Shown here: positions 8,895 through 20,589 of the stretch, piece by piece
Numbering within the stretch: the stretch's first letter is position 1
Layout of the letters: each line of letters starts with the position of its first letter
Origin: CAVTQZ01 sp963737015
Lineage (GTDB): Bacteria > Actinomycetota > Acidimicrobiia > Acidimicrobiales > UBA8190
Length of the DNA stretch: 64,000 nucleotides
Direction of reading: 5' to 3'
Assembly (NCBI GenBank): GCA_963737015.1
Contig: CAVTQZ010000001.1
Coordinates: 2,108,001-2,172,000 of the forward strand
The notes under the pieces: generated by a model
The model's database searches: none
The model's input: the letters and a program-made list of their open reading frames with translations, nothing else
What the model was told of the DNA's origin: nothing
Position numbers and translations under genes: made by a program

Positions 8895-9478
8895 CGTCCA
8901 CCTCCTTGGCAAACCCAAGACGAGACTACGCCATCGTCTAGGGAGCGAAGCTACGAGGTCGATGAGTCCGGCGCAGTGACGGAAGAAACGAGTGTCACCG
9001 TGCAGACTTAGGTTCGCGATCGAAGGTTCCGACCTTGTCCTCGCCGTTTGACACAAGTGACTCCATGCTCGGCGGAGACTTCAGGCATGCCCATCGCTCC
9101 AGCGAGTCTCCCCTCCTGATGCCGGAACGTTGCACTGAACTGGGACCTATGGGGCGCTGTCTCCACGTCCACGCTGCAGTCAGCCTGGGTCGTCCCCCGT
9201 GTTTTTTCGAGTGGTATGAGCAGCTCGTAGGTCGGATTGATCATCGCAAGTCTCTGGTCATGTTTGCCCACCATTCCATTTACGGCATTGTGGGTTCCTG
9301 GTCGTATCTAAGCAATCGATCGCCTTCCGAGAAAGACGACGAGCAGGAAACGGCGAAGCAGGGCTACAAGCACTCTCGGATCGCTGGGTTGGTGAGTCGC
9401 GTTTCGTCTCGGACACGGGCTGGGTAAGAACCCGGCTCCGCTGGCGCGGCTCGGCAGACAGGGCCGCACTGCGATTCA
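8895..9478. other. Intergenic stretch without a recognisable gene
   Basis: No frame in this 584-base stretch gives a recognisable protein, and the short open frames on both strands have shadow-like composition. No tRNA, clear palindrome or repeat was seen. It should contain the promoter of the SRPBCC gene on its left and of the DUF98 gene on its right. Confidence 0.4.
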
Positions 9479-9994
9479 ATGGTGGCTGTGGCCGCACGTT
9501 CGCGTCTGGAAACGGCACTTCGCGCGACGGGCGGGACAGTGACGACGTTTCTGGAGGAGCTTGTCGGCGAGCGAGTCGAGGCACATGAACTGCATCACGC
9601 GTTGATCCAGGCCGGTCCACTCAACGCCCTGCAAGTCCCAGCTGAACACACGCTCCTGCAGCGATCGGCCGAGCTCCGAGGGGCCGTATCGGAACGGCCC
9701 TACCTGTATGCCACAAGCCTTCTCGTCCCAAGTCGTCTTCCGGCCAGTGTCTGCCGGCGGCTCGAGACCACCCGAGATCCAATCGGGCGAATCCTGGTTG
9801 AGGAACAAATCGTCTTCACCCGGAAACCAATGCGCCCATCCCGACGACGACATGAGCTCCCGCCAACGGACGCCGCGAATGTGCCCGATGGCTATCTCCT
9901 CGCTCGAAGGTACCGGCTCGATGTCAACGTCGTGCCAGTCATGGTCATCAGTGAGTGGTTCCTTCCGGTGCTCGAGACGCTCCTGCCACTGTGA
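9479..9994 (+). CDS. DUF98 / chorismate pyruvate-lyase-like protein
   Basis: 171 residues with the lyase-like layout: a first helix and strand GTVTTFLEELVGERVE, an internal RPYLYATSLLVPSRLP, then CRRLETTRDPIGRILVE and a C-terminal MVISEWFLP, equivalent to the ITEWF strand of the family. Members of this fold (UbiC, plant and mycobacterial chorismate lyases) cleave chorismate to 4-hydroxybenzoate and pyruvate, but many DUF98 proteins are untested. No biosynthetic partner genes are adjacent. Function is inferred from fold only. Confidence 0.65.
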   Translation: MVAVAARSRLETALRATGGTVTTFLEELVGERVEAHELHHALIQAGPLNALQVPAEHTLLQRSAELRGAVSERPYLYATSLLVPSRLPASVCRRLETTRDPIGRILVEEQIVFTRKPMRPSRRRHELPPTDAANVPDGYLLARRYRLDVNVVPVMVISEWFLPVLETLLPL

Positions 9995-10064
9995 TTCAAG
10001 GCTCAGGCTTCAACCGGTCGCTCGGGACAGACCATCGCGGCTCGGCCGGTCGTTCTGCCGACCA

Positions 10065-10345
10065 TCAGCTGCTGTAGCTCCCGTGCAGGAACTCGTCGAC
10101 CAGGGACGGGTGCGTCGGTGCCAACCGAGCTCGGTCCGAGCTCTGGCTGCGTCGGCGGCCTGGGCAAGCAGCAGGACCTCGGCGAAGTAGTCGCCCAAGC
10201 GCGCACGAGCTGCAAGTCCGTGAAAGCGGTGCGGAAGCGCAATCGCTGACACCGTCCGAATGACCCCGCTAGTGCCGAGGATCCCCGTCAGGACGACCTT
10301 AAGGCCAGCGGCCCGCGTTACTGCTGGTCGCGACACGTGCAAATG
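10065..10345 (-). pseudogene. C-terminal remnant of an NAD-dependent sugar/SDR epimerase
   Basis: On the minus strand, one frame gives DYFAEVLLLAQAADAARARTELGW, the typical C-terminal helix of extended-SDR epimerases. The next frame continues as APTHPSLVDEFLHGSYSS and stops at 10065, which is the normal end of that family. One base is missing at TGGCACCG near 10130. Upstream there is no Rossmann domain, so only about a third of a gene is left. It lies between the DUF98 gene and tRNA-Asn. A remnant is likely even if the single-base gap is a sequence error. Confidence 0.6.
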
Positions 10346-10422
10346 CACGGTATAGGACGACCTGCGTACTCAATATCGGCAAAGGAGCCGATCTGGCAAA
10401 CGCCACCTTCCCAGCTCAGATG

Positions 10423-10495
10423 CTCCGGGGGAGAGACTCGAACTCTCAACCAACGGATTAACAGTCCGCTGCTCTGCCGATTGAGCTACCCCGGA
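10423..10495 (-). tRNA. tRNA-Asn (GTT)
   Basis: The minus strand folds as a cloverleaf: acceptor TCCGGGG pairs with CCCCGGA, D arm TAGCTCAATCGGCAGAGC, anticodon arm with GTT in CTGTTAA, and a T arm GAGAGTTCGAGTCTCTC. The discriminator is G, and CCA is not fully encoded. The 3' end faces the accessory region to the left. Confidence 0.96.
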
Positions 10496-10580
10496 AAGGA
10501 TCGTGACCGCTCGAAAATAGCCGCTTTCACCCTGTACTCCACGATCTTCGGAAGGCCGAGTTGCGGGCTACTTCCCCCGC

Positions 10581-12083
10581 TCAGACCTCGTCCAGGAAGT
10601 CTCGTAGCGGTTGGGCTGCATTCGGGTGGCGAAGCTTCGCGAGCGTTTTCGCCTCGATCTGCCGTATCCGCTCCCGCGTCACGCCGAACGCCTTCCCCAC
10701 TTCTTCCAGCGTCCTAACCCTGCCGTCCTCTAGGCCGAAGCGAAGCTCCATCACTTCCCGCTCCCGCTTGGGCAGCGTTCCCAGCGCGTCACGTACGGCT
10801 TCGTGCAACATCGAGCGGGTGGCCGCATCGTCGGGGACCTCCGCTCCCTGGTCCTCGATCAGGTCCGAAAGGCTGAAATCCTCCTCATCGCCCATCGGCT
10901 GCTCGAGGGAAACGGTCTCCTGGTTTATGCGCTGAATCTCACGGACGCGCTCGATCGGGAAGTCGGCACGGCCGGCTATCTCTTCGGCGGTCGGCTCGCG
11001 ACCCAATTCCTGGAGGAGTTGCCGTTGCACGCGCGAGACCTTGTTGATCGTCTCGACCATGTGCACGGGTATCCGTATCGTGCGGCCCTGGTCAGCCAGA
11101 GCTCTTGTGATTGCCTGCCTGATCCACCAGGTGGCGTAGGTGGAGAACTTGAAACCCTTGGTGTAGTCGAATTTCTCGACTGCTCGCATGAGGCCGAGGT
11201 TGCCTTCTTGGATGAGGTCCAAGAAGGCCAGCCCACGGTTTCGGTAGCGCTTCGCGATCGAGACGACCAGGCGCAAGTTGGCCTCGATCAACGCCTCCTT
11301 CGCCTGTCGTCCCCTCCGGACCTGCCGTCGCAGCCGTGTTCGCTCCTCCGGCTGCACGTTTGCATCAGAGTCACCATCCGTTGCGTCGATTTCTGCGAAG
11401 TCGACCGAGATTGCACTAGCTCCATGAGACCTTGCGAGTTCCTCTGCCGCTGCATTTCCCTCTTCTATTCGCCTCGCGAGCTCCTCGGCGGCGGCGCTGC
11501 CCGCCTCCATCCGCATGGCGAGCTCGACCTCGAGGTCGGCCGTGAGGAGAGGAACCTTTCCGATCTCCTTGAGGTAAGCGTGCACGGGATCTGCAGCGGT
11601 CCCCCCGTGGTCCGACGAGTAAGACGCGACACGCCCGCGCGCGGGCATCTTCCGCTGACGTTCCATCACGTCGTCCACCGGCTCGCGCTCCTGGGACAGA
11701 CGGGATCTGCGGGCAGTTGAAGGCTTCGCATCACCGTTCACTGCGGTTCCTGCTGAATCGGGCGGCGACTCGACCACTGCCGGACCAGTGGAAGTAACGG
11801 TGCTTACAACCGCCTCCGCACTGGCCACGGCCTCGGCCAACTGGACGGGGGCGACATATCCCTGTACCTCTTCGACGTACTCGATTCCCTCTGCACGAAC
11901 ACGGTGGACGACGCCCTCGATGACATCGTGACTGAGCTCCACGGATTGAAGGACCAGGATGAGATCGTCCTGGGTCAGGTATCCACGCTTGCGCCCGACC
12001 GCGAGCAGTTGCTCGAAGCCTCCTTCGTTTCCTCCATCCAAGTCCGCCTGTACTGGTCCCGCCGGCGGCTTGACGTCGCTCAT
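10581..12083 (-). CDS. rpoD: Primary RNA polymerase sigma factor (sigma-70, RpoD/HrdB type)
   Basis: 500 residues with all sigma-70 regions: an acidic region 1.1-like N-terminus (GFEQLLAVGRKRGYLTQDDL), region 1.2 (DPVHAYLKEIGKVPLLT), region 2 (LRLVVSIAKRYRNRGLAFLDLIQEGN and FSTYATWWIRQAITRA) and region 4.2 (TLEEVGKAFGVTRERIRQIEAK). It directs core polymerase to vegetative promoters. The spacer between 1.2 and 2.1 is unusually rich in A/E and partly repeated (AAAEELARRIEEGN then AAAEELAR). The start ATG overlaps the dnaG stop as ATGA, so translation is coupled. Confidence 0.97.
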   Translation of the reverse strand: MSDVKPPAGPVQADLDGGNEGGFEQLLAVGRKRGYLTQDDLILVLQSVELSHDVIEGVVHRVRAEGIEYVEEVQGYVAPVQLAEAVASAEAVVSTVTSTGPAVVESPPDSAGTAVNGDAKPSTARRSRLSQEREPVDDVMERQRKMPARGRVASYSSDHGGTAADPVHAYLKEIGKVPLLTADLEVELAMRMEAGSAAAEELARRIEEGNAAAEELARSHGASAISVDFAEIDATDGDSDANVQPEERTRLRRQVRRGRQAKEALIEANLRLVVSIAKRYRNRGLAFLDLIQEGNLGLMRAVEKFDYTKGFKFSTYATWWIRQAITRALADQGRTIRIPVHMVETINKVSRVQRQLLQELGREPTAEEIAGRADFPIERVREIQRINQETVSLEQPMGDEEDFSLSDLIEDQGAEVPDDAATRSMLHEAVRDALGTLPKREREVMELRFGLEDGRVRTLEEVGKAFGVTRERIRQIEAKTLAKLRHPNAAQPLRDFLDEV

Positions 12084-13918
12084 GCGATCTCCTCGCCCCG
12101 TTCCACGAGCCAGGCTAGCAACCTGTCGCTGGCAGAACTGACGAGCTCAGGTTCGTCGAGCTCCTCGAGATCCTTTTTCACGCGCGAGAACGTCGCTGAC
12201 AACTCGGCGAAATTCTCCGGATGCAGTCGAGCTTGAACGTCGACCTGAGAGAGGGCCCTGCGTGAGGCAGCGCGGACCAATTGTGCAACAACGTCGTCAG
12301 CTTCGCTCATCGGTTCCTCGACAGCGAGGCGTCGCATGAGACCGGAGACGTCGTCTCCTCGCTCCTCGGCTTCGTCCACCGCGTCGTGAAGGCTCGATGA
12401 ATCCCTGAGGATCTCGAAGGCTGCGCGCTGGATCTCGTCGAAGAAGAGCACGGGCGCGAGCCGGTCGATCAATGCGTCACGTTCGTGCACGAGGAGTCGA
12501 AGGGCCTCCAACCCCGCCCTCTGGGACTCGACACGTCGCGTGCTCCGTCTGGCTGGCTGTGCGACTTGCGGAACGCGGGTTCGCTCCCGCGCCCCTCCGC
12601 CGTGCCGAGCTCCATCGCCGTTTGCGTTCTGAGAGGTCGGCAGAGCACGCAAGGCAGAGGGGTCGAGCCGGGTTCTGTCCGAGACGAACATGAGGTACTG
12701 GTCCCTTACCAGCTCGTTCGGGTGCTCGAAGACCACGGCCATGGCCCGCTCGGCGGCCCTCGCACGCCCTTCCGGGGTGCGCAGGTCGGAGGACTCGAGC
12801 ACACGTTCCACCCTGAACTGAAGGAAAGGCTTCGCCCCTGAGACGGCCTTGCGCAGTGCCTCGGGGTCCGAGGCTGCGAGATCCGCAGGGTCGGAACCGG
12901 AGGGGAGGGAGGCGACGGCCACGTCCACCTCGTGATGACGTTCCCACTCGTACACGCGGCTCGCCCCCGCCTGACCAGCGGCATCGGCGTCGTAAGCGAG
13001 CACTACCCGGCGCGCGAAGTTGGCGAGGAGCCGGAAATGCTCCTCGCCGAGCGAGGTACCACAGGTCGCGACGGCGCGCGGAAGCCCGGCCAGGAAGAAG
13101 GCGATCACGTCCGTGTATCCCTCGCACACGATCACCTCGCCGCTGGCTATGACGTCTTTCTTGGCCCAGTTGAGGCCGTAGAGGGTCCTTCGCTTGGAGT
13201 AGATCGGGCTCTCCTGGCTGTTCTTGTACTTGGGCCCTTGCGTCTCGGCTCCGGCGCCCGGTCGTCCCGGCAAGATTCGGCCTCCCAGCGCGATCGCATT
13301 ACCCGAAGTATCGAATATCGGAAAAATGATGCGAGCTCTGAAGGCGTCCTGCTTGCGGCCCCGACGGTTCACGAAGCCGAGACCGGAATCAACGAGGATC
13401 TTTTCCGACACGCCGAGGTGTCTCGCCAGCCCGTCCCATTCATCGGGCGCCCATCCGAGCTTGAACTGCCTCACTACATCACCGCCGTAACCGCGCGACC
13501 GCAGGTAGTCGCGCGCTGGCCCGGCATCTGACTCCGAAAGAAGTCGCTCGTGGTAAAAGTCCACCGACTTCGCCATCGCCTCGAGGAGCGGCGACCTCTT
13601 CGTCCGCACGGCAGAGGCGGAGGCGTCCTCTGTGATCGTGATGCCTGCCCGGTCGGCCAGGAGGCGGACGGCTTCGACGAAGTCGAGATGCTCGGTCTCC
13701 CGCACGAAGGTGATGGCGTCACCGGCACGCTGGCAGCCGAAGCAGTAGTACATACCGAGCTCGGCGTTGACGCTGAACGAAGGCGTCTTCTCCTGGTGGA
13801 ACGGGCACAGCCCCACCCATCGCGTCCCCTGGCGCTTCAGTCCGGATTGGGCGCCGATCAAAGCGACGATGTCGGTGGCCGCCCGGACCCGGGCAACGTC
13901 CTCCTTGCTTATCGCCAC
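12080..13918 (-). CDS. dnaG: DNA primase
   Basis: 612-residue primase that makes RNA primers at the replication fork. The N-terminal zinc domain has CPFHQEKTPSF and YYCFGCQRAGD (CHC2 type). The TOPRIM core contains VIVCEGYTDVIAF with the catalytic Glu and YDADAAGQ. The C-terminal part is the variable helicase-binding region, preceded by a charged linker. It is followed without gap by rpoD, the dnaG-rpoD arrangement common in bacteria. Confidence 0.97.
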   Translation of the reverse strand: MAISKEDVARVRAATDIVALIGAQSGLKRQGTRWVGLCPFHQEKTPSFSVNAELGMYYCFGCQRAGDAITFVRETEHLDFVEAVRLLADRAGITITEDASASAVRTKRSPLLEAMAKSVDFYHERLLSESDAGPARDYLRSRGYGGDVVRQFKLGWAPDEWDGLARHLGVSEKILVDSGLGFVNRRGRKQDAFRARIIFPIFDTSGNAIALGGRILPGRPGAGAETQGPKYKNSQESPIYSKRRTLYGLNWAKKDVIASGEVIVCEGYTDVIAFFLAGLPRAVATCGTSLGEEHFRLLANFARRVVLAYDADAAGQAGASRVYEWERHHEVDVAVASLPSGSDPADLAASDPEALRKAVSGAKPFLQFRVERVLESSDLRTPEGRARAAERAMAVVFEHPNELVRDQYLMFVSDRTRLDPSALRALPTSQNANGDGARHGGGARERTRVPQVAQPARRSTRRVESQRAGLEALRLLVHERDALIDRLAPVLFFDEIQRAAFEILRDSSSLHDAVDEAEERGDDVSGLMRRLAVEEPMSEADDVVAQLVRAASRRALSQVDVQARLHPENFAELSATFSRVKKDLEELDEPELVSSASDRLLAWLVERGEEIA

Positions 13919-13983
13919 GATGTGGACGGTACCGCTTTACCCCAGACCCAAAGACGCGTTCGGAGAAGAACTTGAGATCGCGC

Positions 13984-16848
<2,865 letters not shown>

Positions 16849-16953
16849 GAGGGTTCTCCGGGGGATGCTCGGCGGACGGAAAAGAGCCTATGGCGCGGAC
16901 CGAAGGCCGACTGCGCAGAACGTTCCCGCCAAAAGGGCGAGGCGGATTCGGGC

Positions 16954-18270
16954 TCAACGACCGAGTCGAGCCGAGATCTCCGCCTCGAGCACGTCGATCG
17001 GCACACGGACCTGCGACATCGTGTCGCGCTCGCGGATCGTGACCGCGTTGTCCTCCAGCGTGTCGAAGTCGACGGTGACGCACCAGGGTGTGCCGACCTC
17101 GTCCTGGCGGCGGTAGCGACGGCCGATCGACTGGGTCACGTCGTAGTCACACATGCACAGCGGCTGGAGAAGCCGGAGCACCTCACGCGCGACCGGTTCG
17201 AGCTTCTCGCTCTTGGACAGGGGCAGCACCGCCACCTGGTACGGCGCCAGGCGGGGGTCGAGGCGGAGCACTGCCCTGCGTTCGCCTCCCACCTCGTCCT
17301 CGTCGTATGCCGCAATGAGGAAGGCCATCATCGTGCGGGTCGCCCCGGCCGCGGGCTCGATTACGTACGGCGTGTAGCGCTCACCGCTCTGCTGCTCGAA
17401 GTACTCGATCTTCTCGCCGGAGTGCTCGCTGTGTTTCTTCAGGTCATAGTCGGTTCGGTTGGCGATGCCCTCGAGCTCGTCCCAGCCCCAAGGGAAGAGG
17501 AACTCGACGTCCGCCGTGGCGACCGAATAGTGCGACAGCTCGTCGGTCTCGTGGTGCCGTAGGCGCAGCCGCCGCTCGGGCATCCCTAGGTCGAGGTACC
17601 AGCCCATGCGCTCGGAGAGCCAGTACTCGAACCACCTGTCCGCATCCTGTGGGGGTACGAAGTACTCCATCTCCATCTGCTCGAACTCCCGTGTACGGAA
17701 GACGAAGTTCTGCGGAGTGATCTCGTTGCGGAAGGACTTGCCGATCTGCGCTATCCCGAACGGGGGCTTCTTCCGCGTCGTGTGCAGGACGTTCAGGAAG
17801 TTGACGAACATCCCCTGGGCGGTCTCCGGACGCATGTACGCCACCGCCGAGTCCTCCTCGACCGCTCCTGCATGAGTCTTGAACATGAGGTGGAACGCAC
17901 GTGGCTCGGTTAGATCGGTCGACCCGCAATTCGGGCACTTGCCTTCGATCTTGTCGGCACGCCACCGCTCGTGGCAGTTACGGCAGTCCACCATGGGGTC
18001 CGTGAAGGTCTCCAGGTGTCCCGAGGCCTCCCAGATCGCCGGTGGAGAGAGGATCGCTGCATCGAGCCCGACCACGTCGTCTCGCAGCTGGACCATCGAA
18101 CGCCACCAGGCATCTTTCACGTTGCGCAACATGTTCACGCCGAGAGGCCCGTAGTCGTAGGTCGAACGGAATCCGCCGTATATCTCGGCCGAGGGGAAGA
18201 TGAACCCTCTTCTCTTGCAGAGGTTCACCACGCGTTCCATCAGGTCGCTGTGCTGCGCGTCCTCCGTCAT
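16954..18270 (-). CDS. glyS: Glycine-tRNA ligase (single-chain alpha2 type)
   Basis: 438-residue class II synthetase charging tRNA-Gly. N-terminal RGFIFPSAEIYGG and YDYGPLGVNMLRNVK, a zinc ribbon CRNCHERW...CPNCGS, AYMRPETAQGMFVNF, and the class II motif FRNEITPQNFVFRTREFEQMEMEYF support the type found in actinobacteria, mycoplasmas and eukaryotes. The C-terminal anticodon domain is intact. Just downstream of recO on the minus strand. Confidence 0.97.
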   Translation of the reverse strand: MTEDAQHSDLMERVVNLCKRRGFIFPSAEIYGGFRSTYDYGPLGVNMLRNVKDAWWRSMVQLRDDVVGLDAAILSPPAIWEASGHLETFTDPMVDCRNCHERWRADKIEGKCPNCGSTDLTEPRAFHLMFKTHAGAVEEDSAVAYMRPETAQGMFVNFLNVLHTTRKKPPFGIAQIGKSFRNEITPQNFVFRTREFEQMEMEYFVPPQDADRWFEYWLSERMGWYLDLGMPERRLRLRHHETDELSHYSVATADVEFLFPWGWDELEGIANRTDYDLKKHSEHSGEKIEYFEQQSGERYTPYVIEPAAGATRTMMAFLIAAYDEDEVGGERRAVLRLDPRLAPYQVAVLPLSKSEKLEPVAREVLRLLQPLCMCDYDVTQSIGRRYRRQDEVGTPWCVTVDFDTLEDNAVTIRERDTMSQVRVPIDVLEAEISARLGR

Positions 18271-18323
18271 CGTTGGCCCCGGGCCGGCGCCCTCATCGAG
18301 CGGTCAGGTTACCGGTCAGCCGA

Positions 18324-19037
18324 TCAAGCGAGGCTCGAACGGAGGCTGCGCAGCCTCCTGTCGAGATGAACCTCCATCGCCTCTGTGGCGAGCTCGGTCA
18401 CCTCCTGGGGCACAGGACCCTCGGGCTCCGCGAGCGCTGAGGCCAGGGCGCCGCCAAGCACGCGACGCACGAGGCCCAACGCCGAAGGTGACACCGGCCG
18501 GCCGCGCCTACAGGCTCTGCACAGAGCACCGCCTTCGAGTAGATCGAAGGCGACGAGCTCGGAGGTGCTCCCGCACGAAGCGCACCGGTCGACGACGGGG
18601 GCCGACCCCTCGAGCGCAAGCACCTTCAGGCAGAACGCGGGGACCAAGAGGGCAGAGTCCTTCGCCTCGAGAGAGCGGAGGGCTCCCACGAGCATCTCGT
18701 ACAGACGCGGGTTCGGATGACGCTCCTGGGAGATCTGATCGACTATCTCCATCAGCGTGTACGCCTTTCCGACTCGCACCAGGTCCTCACGAACGCAACG
18801 AAAGCCGTCGAGCACCTCCACCTGGGTCACGGTGTCGAGCTCACGGCCCTGCCAGCACTGCATCGACAAGTGGCTCAGGGGCTCGAGTCGTCCGCCGAAC
18901 CTGGAGCTCGTGCGCCGCACACCCTTCGCCACGGCCCTCACCTTGCCGCGGCCCTCGGTCACGATCGTGACGATGCGGTCGGCCTCACCGAGACGCAGCG
19001 TCCGGAGCACCACGCCCTGGTCCCTGTAGAGGCTCAT
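18324..19037 (-). CDS. recO: DNA repair protein RecO
   Basis: 237 residues. N-terminal OB fold SLYRDQGVVLRTLRLGEADRIVT and GKVRAVAKGVRRTSSRFGG are diagnostic. A C-terminal zinc site CASCGS...CRACRRG is present. RecO loads RecA onto SSB-coated single strands with RecR. Follows a small membrane protein gene and uppS on the same strand. Confidence 0.94.
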   Translation of the reverse strand: MSLYRDQGVVLRTLRLGEADRIVTIVTEGRGKVRAVAKGVRRTSSRFGGRLEPLSHLSMQCWQGRELDTVTQVEVLDGFRCVREDLVRVGKAYTLMEIVDQISQERHPNPRLYEMLVGALRSLEAKDSALLVPAFCLKVLALEGSAPVVDRCASCGSTSELVAFDLLEGGALCRACRRGRPVSPSALGLVRRVLGGALASALAEPEGPVPQEVTELATEAMEVHLDRRLRSLRSSLA

Positions 19038-19057
19038 GTCGCTCTTTACCCTCGCCG

Positions 19058-19252
19058 TTACTCGGAGTCGGGGCGGTGCGGAGGACGGTTCGGGGTGGTG
19101 CGCCCCCCGAGCAGGTTGCCGATCGCGATCATGCCGACGATGGCGCCCCCGGTGACGAGGATCGCGAGAGCGGCGGTCACGCCTGCGACGGAAAGGACGA
19201 TCAGCCCTCCGAAGGCAGCCAGCCCGATCAACCAGCCCGCCAGCCGTCCCAT
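19058..19252 (-). CDS. Small two-helix membrane protein
   Basis: 64 residues, two hydrophobic segments (about 4-24 and 27-48) separated by a glycine-rich turn, and a short basic proline-rich tail. Ribosome site AGGAGTGAG lies directly before ATG 19252. It lies between uppS and recO with short spacers, so probably in one transcript. Not a recognised family; role unknown. Confidence 0.6.
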   Translation of the reverse strand: MGRLAGWLIGLAAFGGLIVLSVAGVTAALAILVTGGAIVGMIAIGNLLGGRTTPNRPPHRPDSE

Positions 19253-19288
19253 CTCACTCCTGATGTCGATGTGACGTAGATGTCGTTC

Positions 19289-20041
19289 TCATGAGCGCGC
19301 GTGTCCCTCCACCCGGCCGAAACGGCGCTCGCGGCGTTGGAACTCGCAAACCGCTTCGAAGAGATCCTCCCGCCTGAAGTCCGGCCAGAGCACGTCTGTG
19401 AAGATGAGCTCTGAGTACGCGATCTGCCAGAGGAGGAAGTTGGAGATGCGGTACTCACCGGAGGTGCGCACCACGAGATCCGGATCCGGCATGTCGGGGA
19501 AGTACATGTAGGAGCGGAGCGCTCGTTCGTCGACTTGCTTGGCACGCACGCCCGAGGCCACCAGGTCCCGCACGGCGTCGACTATCTCCGCACGTCCCCC
19601 GTAATTGAAGGCCATCGTGAGGGTCATCCGCCTGTTCGAGGCGGTGAGCGACTCCGACTCCTCCATCCGCCGGATCACCCGACGGGGCACCCTCCAGTCC
19701 CTGCGCCCGGCGAAGCGGATCCGGACTCCCTTCGAGTGCAGTTCGTCGCGCCGTCGCACGAGGAGCGATTCGTTGAAGTTCATGAGATAGCGAACTTCGT
19801 CGCGGGGGCGCCGCCAGTTCTCGGTCGAGAAGGCGAACATCGTGAGCCATCTGATGCCTACGTCCAGTGCGCCGTTCACCGCATCGAGCAGCGCCTCCTC
19901 CCCGGCTGCGTGGCCGTCTGTGCGCGCGAGACCCTTGCGCGCCGCCCAACGCCCGTTCCCGTCCATCACGCAGGCCACGTGCGACGGCACGCGCGCGAGG
20001 TCCACGCCTGAGTAACGGGACTGGCCGTCGGACACGCTCAC
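19289..20041 (-). CDS. uppS: Isoprenyl (undecaprenyl) diphosphate synthase
   Basis: 250-residue cis-prenyltransferase, extending FPP with isopentenyl diphosphate for the lipid carrier of the cell wall. CVMDGNGRWAARKGLARTDGHAAG holds the catalytic Asp and phosphate-binding residues, with FAFSTENWRRP and the C-terminal DPDLVVRTSGEYRISNFLLWQIAYSE. GTG start at 20041. The C-terminus is the normal FRREDLFEAV...ERRFGR. Confidence 0.96.
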   Translation of the reverse strand: MSVSDGQSRYSGVDLARVPSHVACVMDGNGRWAARKGLARTDGHAAGEEALLDAVNGALDVGIRWLTMFAFSTENWRRPRDEVRYLMNFNESLLVRRRDELHSKGVRIRFAGRRDWRVPRRVIRRMEESESLTASNRRMTLTMAFNYGGRAEIVDAVRDLVASGVRAKQVDERALRSYMYFPDMPDPDLVVRTSGEYRISNFLLWQIAYSELIFTDVLWPDFRREDLFEAVCEFQRRERRFGRVEGHARS

Positions 20042-20164
20042 CGATGCCGAAAATAGCTGGTGGATCCCCGATGACCGGTCCGGGGCGGTGGTCCTGGCCC
20101 CCTCGCGATGCGAGGCGGCCGCAGCCGCCCCGATCGGGTCAAGCTTTTTCTGTCGCTCCGACGC

Positions 20165-20368
20165 TCAGAGACGCCGCACCCTGGTTGCTTGCGGGCCCTT
20201 TTGGCCGTTGGTGGAGTCGAAGTCGACCCTCTCACCCTCCACGAGCTCGCGGTATCCCTGGCCCTCGATGGCGGAGAAGTGGACGAAGACGTCCGGGGAC
20301 CCGTCGTCGGGTGTCACGAACCCGTAGCCCTTGGTCGAGTTGAACCACTTGACAGTGCCTTCTGACAT
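20165..20368 (-). CDS. Cold-shock domain protein (CspA-like)
   Basis: 67 residues, a single OB-fold. TVKWFNSTKGYGFVTPDDG (RNP1) and DVFVHFSAI (RNP2) bind single-stranded RNA and DNA as an RNA chaperone. Stands alone after the uppS group with its own promoter space. Whether it is cold-induced cannot be told. A hairpin CCTCGCGATGCGAGG at 20101-20115 lies downstream, but no U-run follows it. Confidence 0.94.
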   Translation of the reverse strand: MSEGTVKWFNSTKGYGFVTPDDGSPDVFVHFSAIEGQGYRELVEGERVDFDSTNGQKGPQATRVRRL

Positions 20369-20589
20369 AGGGATCGCATTCTCCCTCCACGCACTAGCTC
20401 AACTTGCGGAGACAGAAGCGTCAACCCACAACGACGCACGGCCTGCGTGATCCAACCGTGCGCTGAGAGGCACCTTAGCCGAGCCGTCGCCGCCGGCGCA
20501 GGCTTCGGCGTCGCCGTTGGCGCGCCGTGAACACAACCTGAATTGGCGTTTCGCAGCTCGTTCGGCGCAGAGGATTACCGTCGGTAAGC

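Noticed and set aside
20101..20115. Terminator after the cold-shock gene
   Set aside because: A 6-bp hairpin with a short loop is present, but there is no U-run in the direction of transcription.
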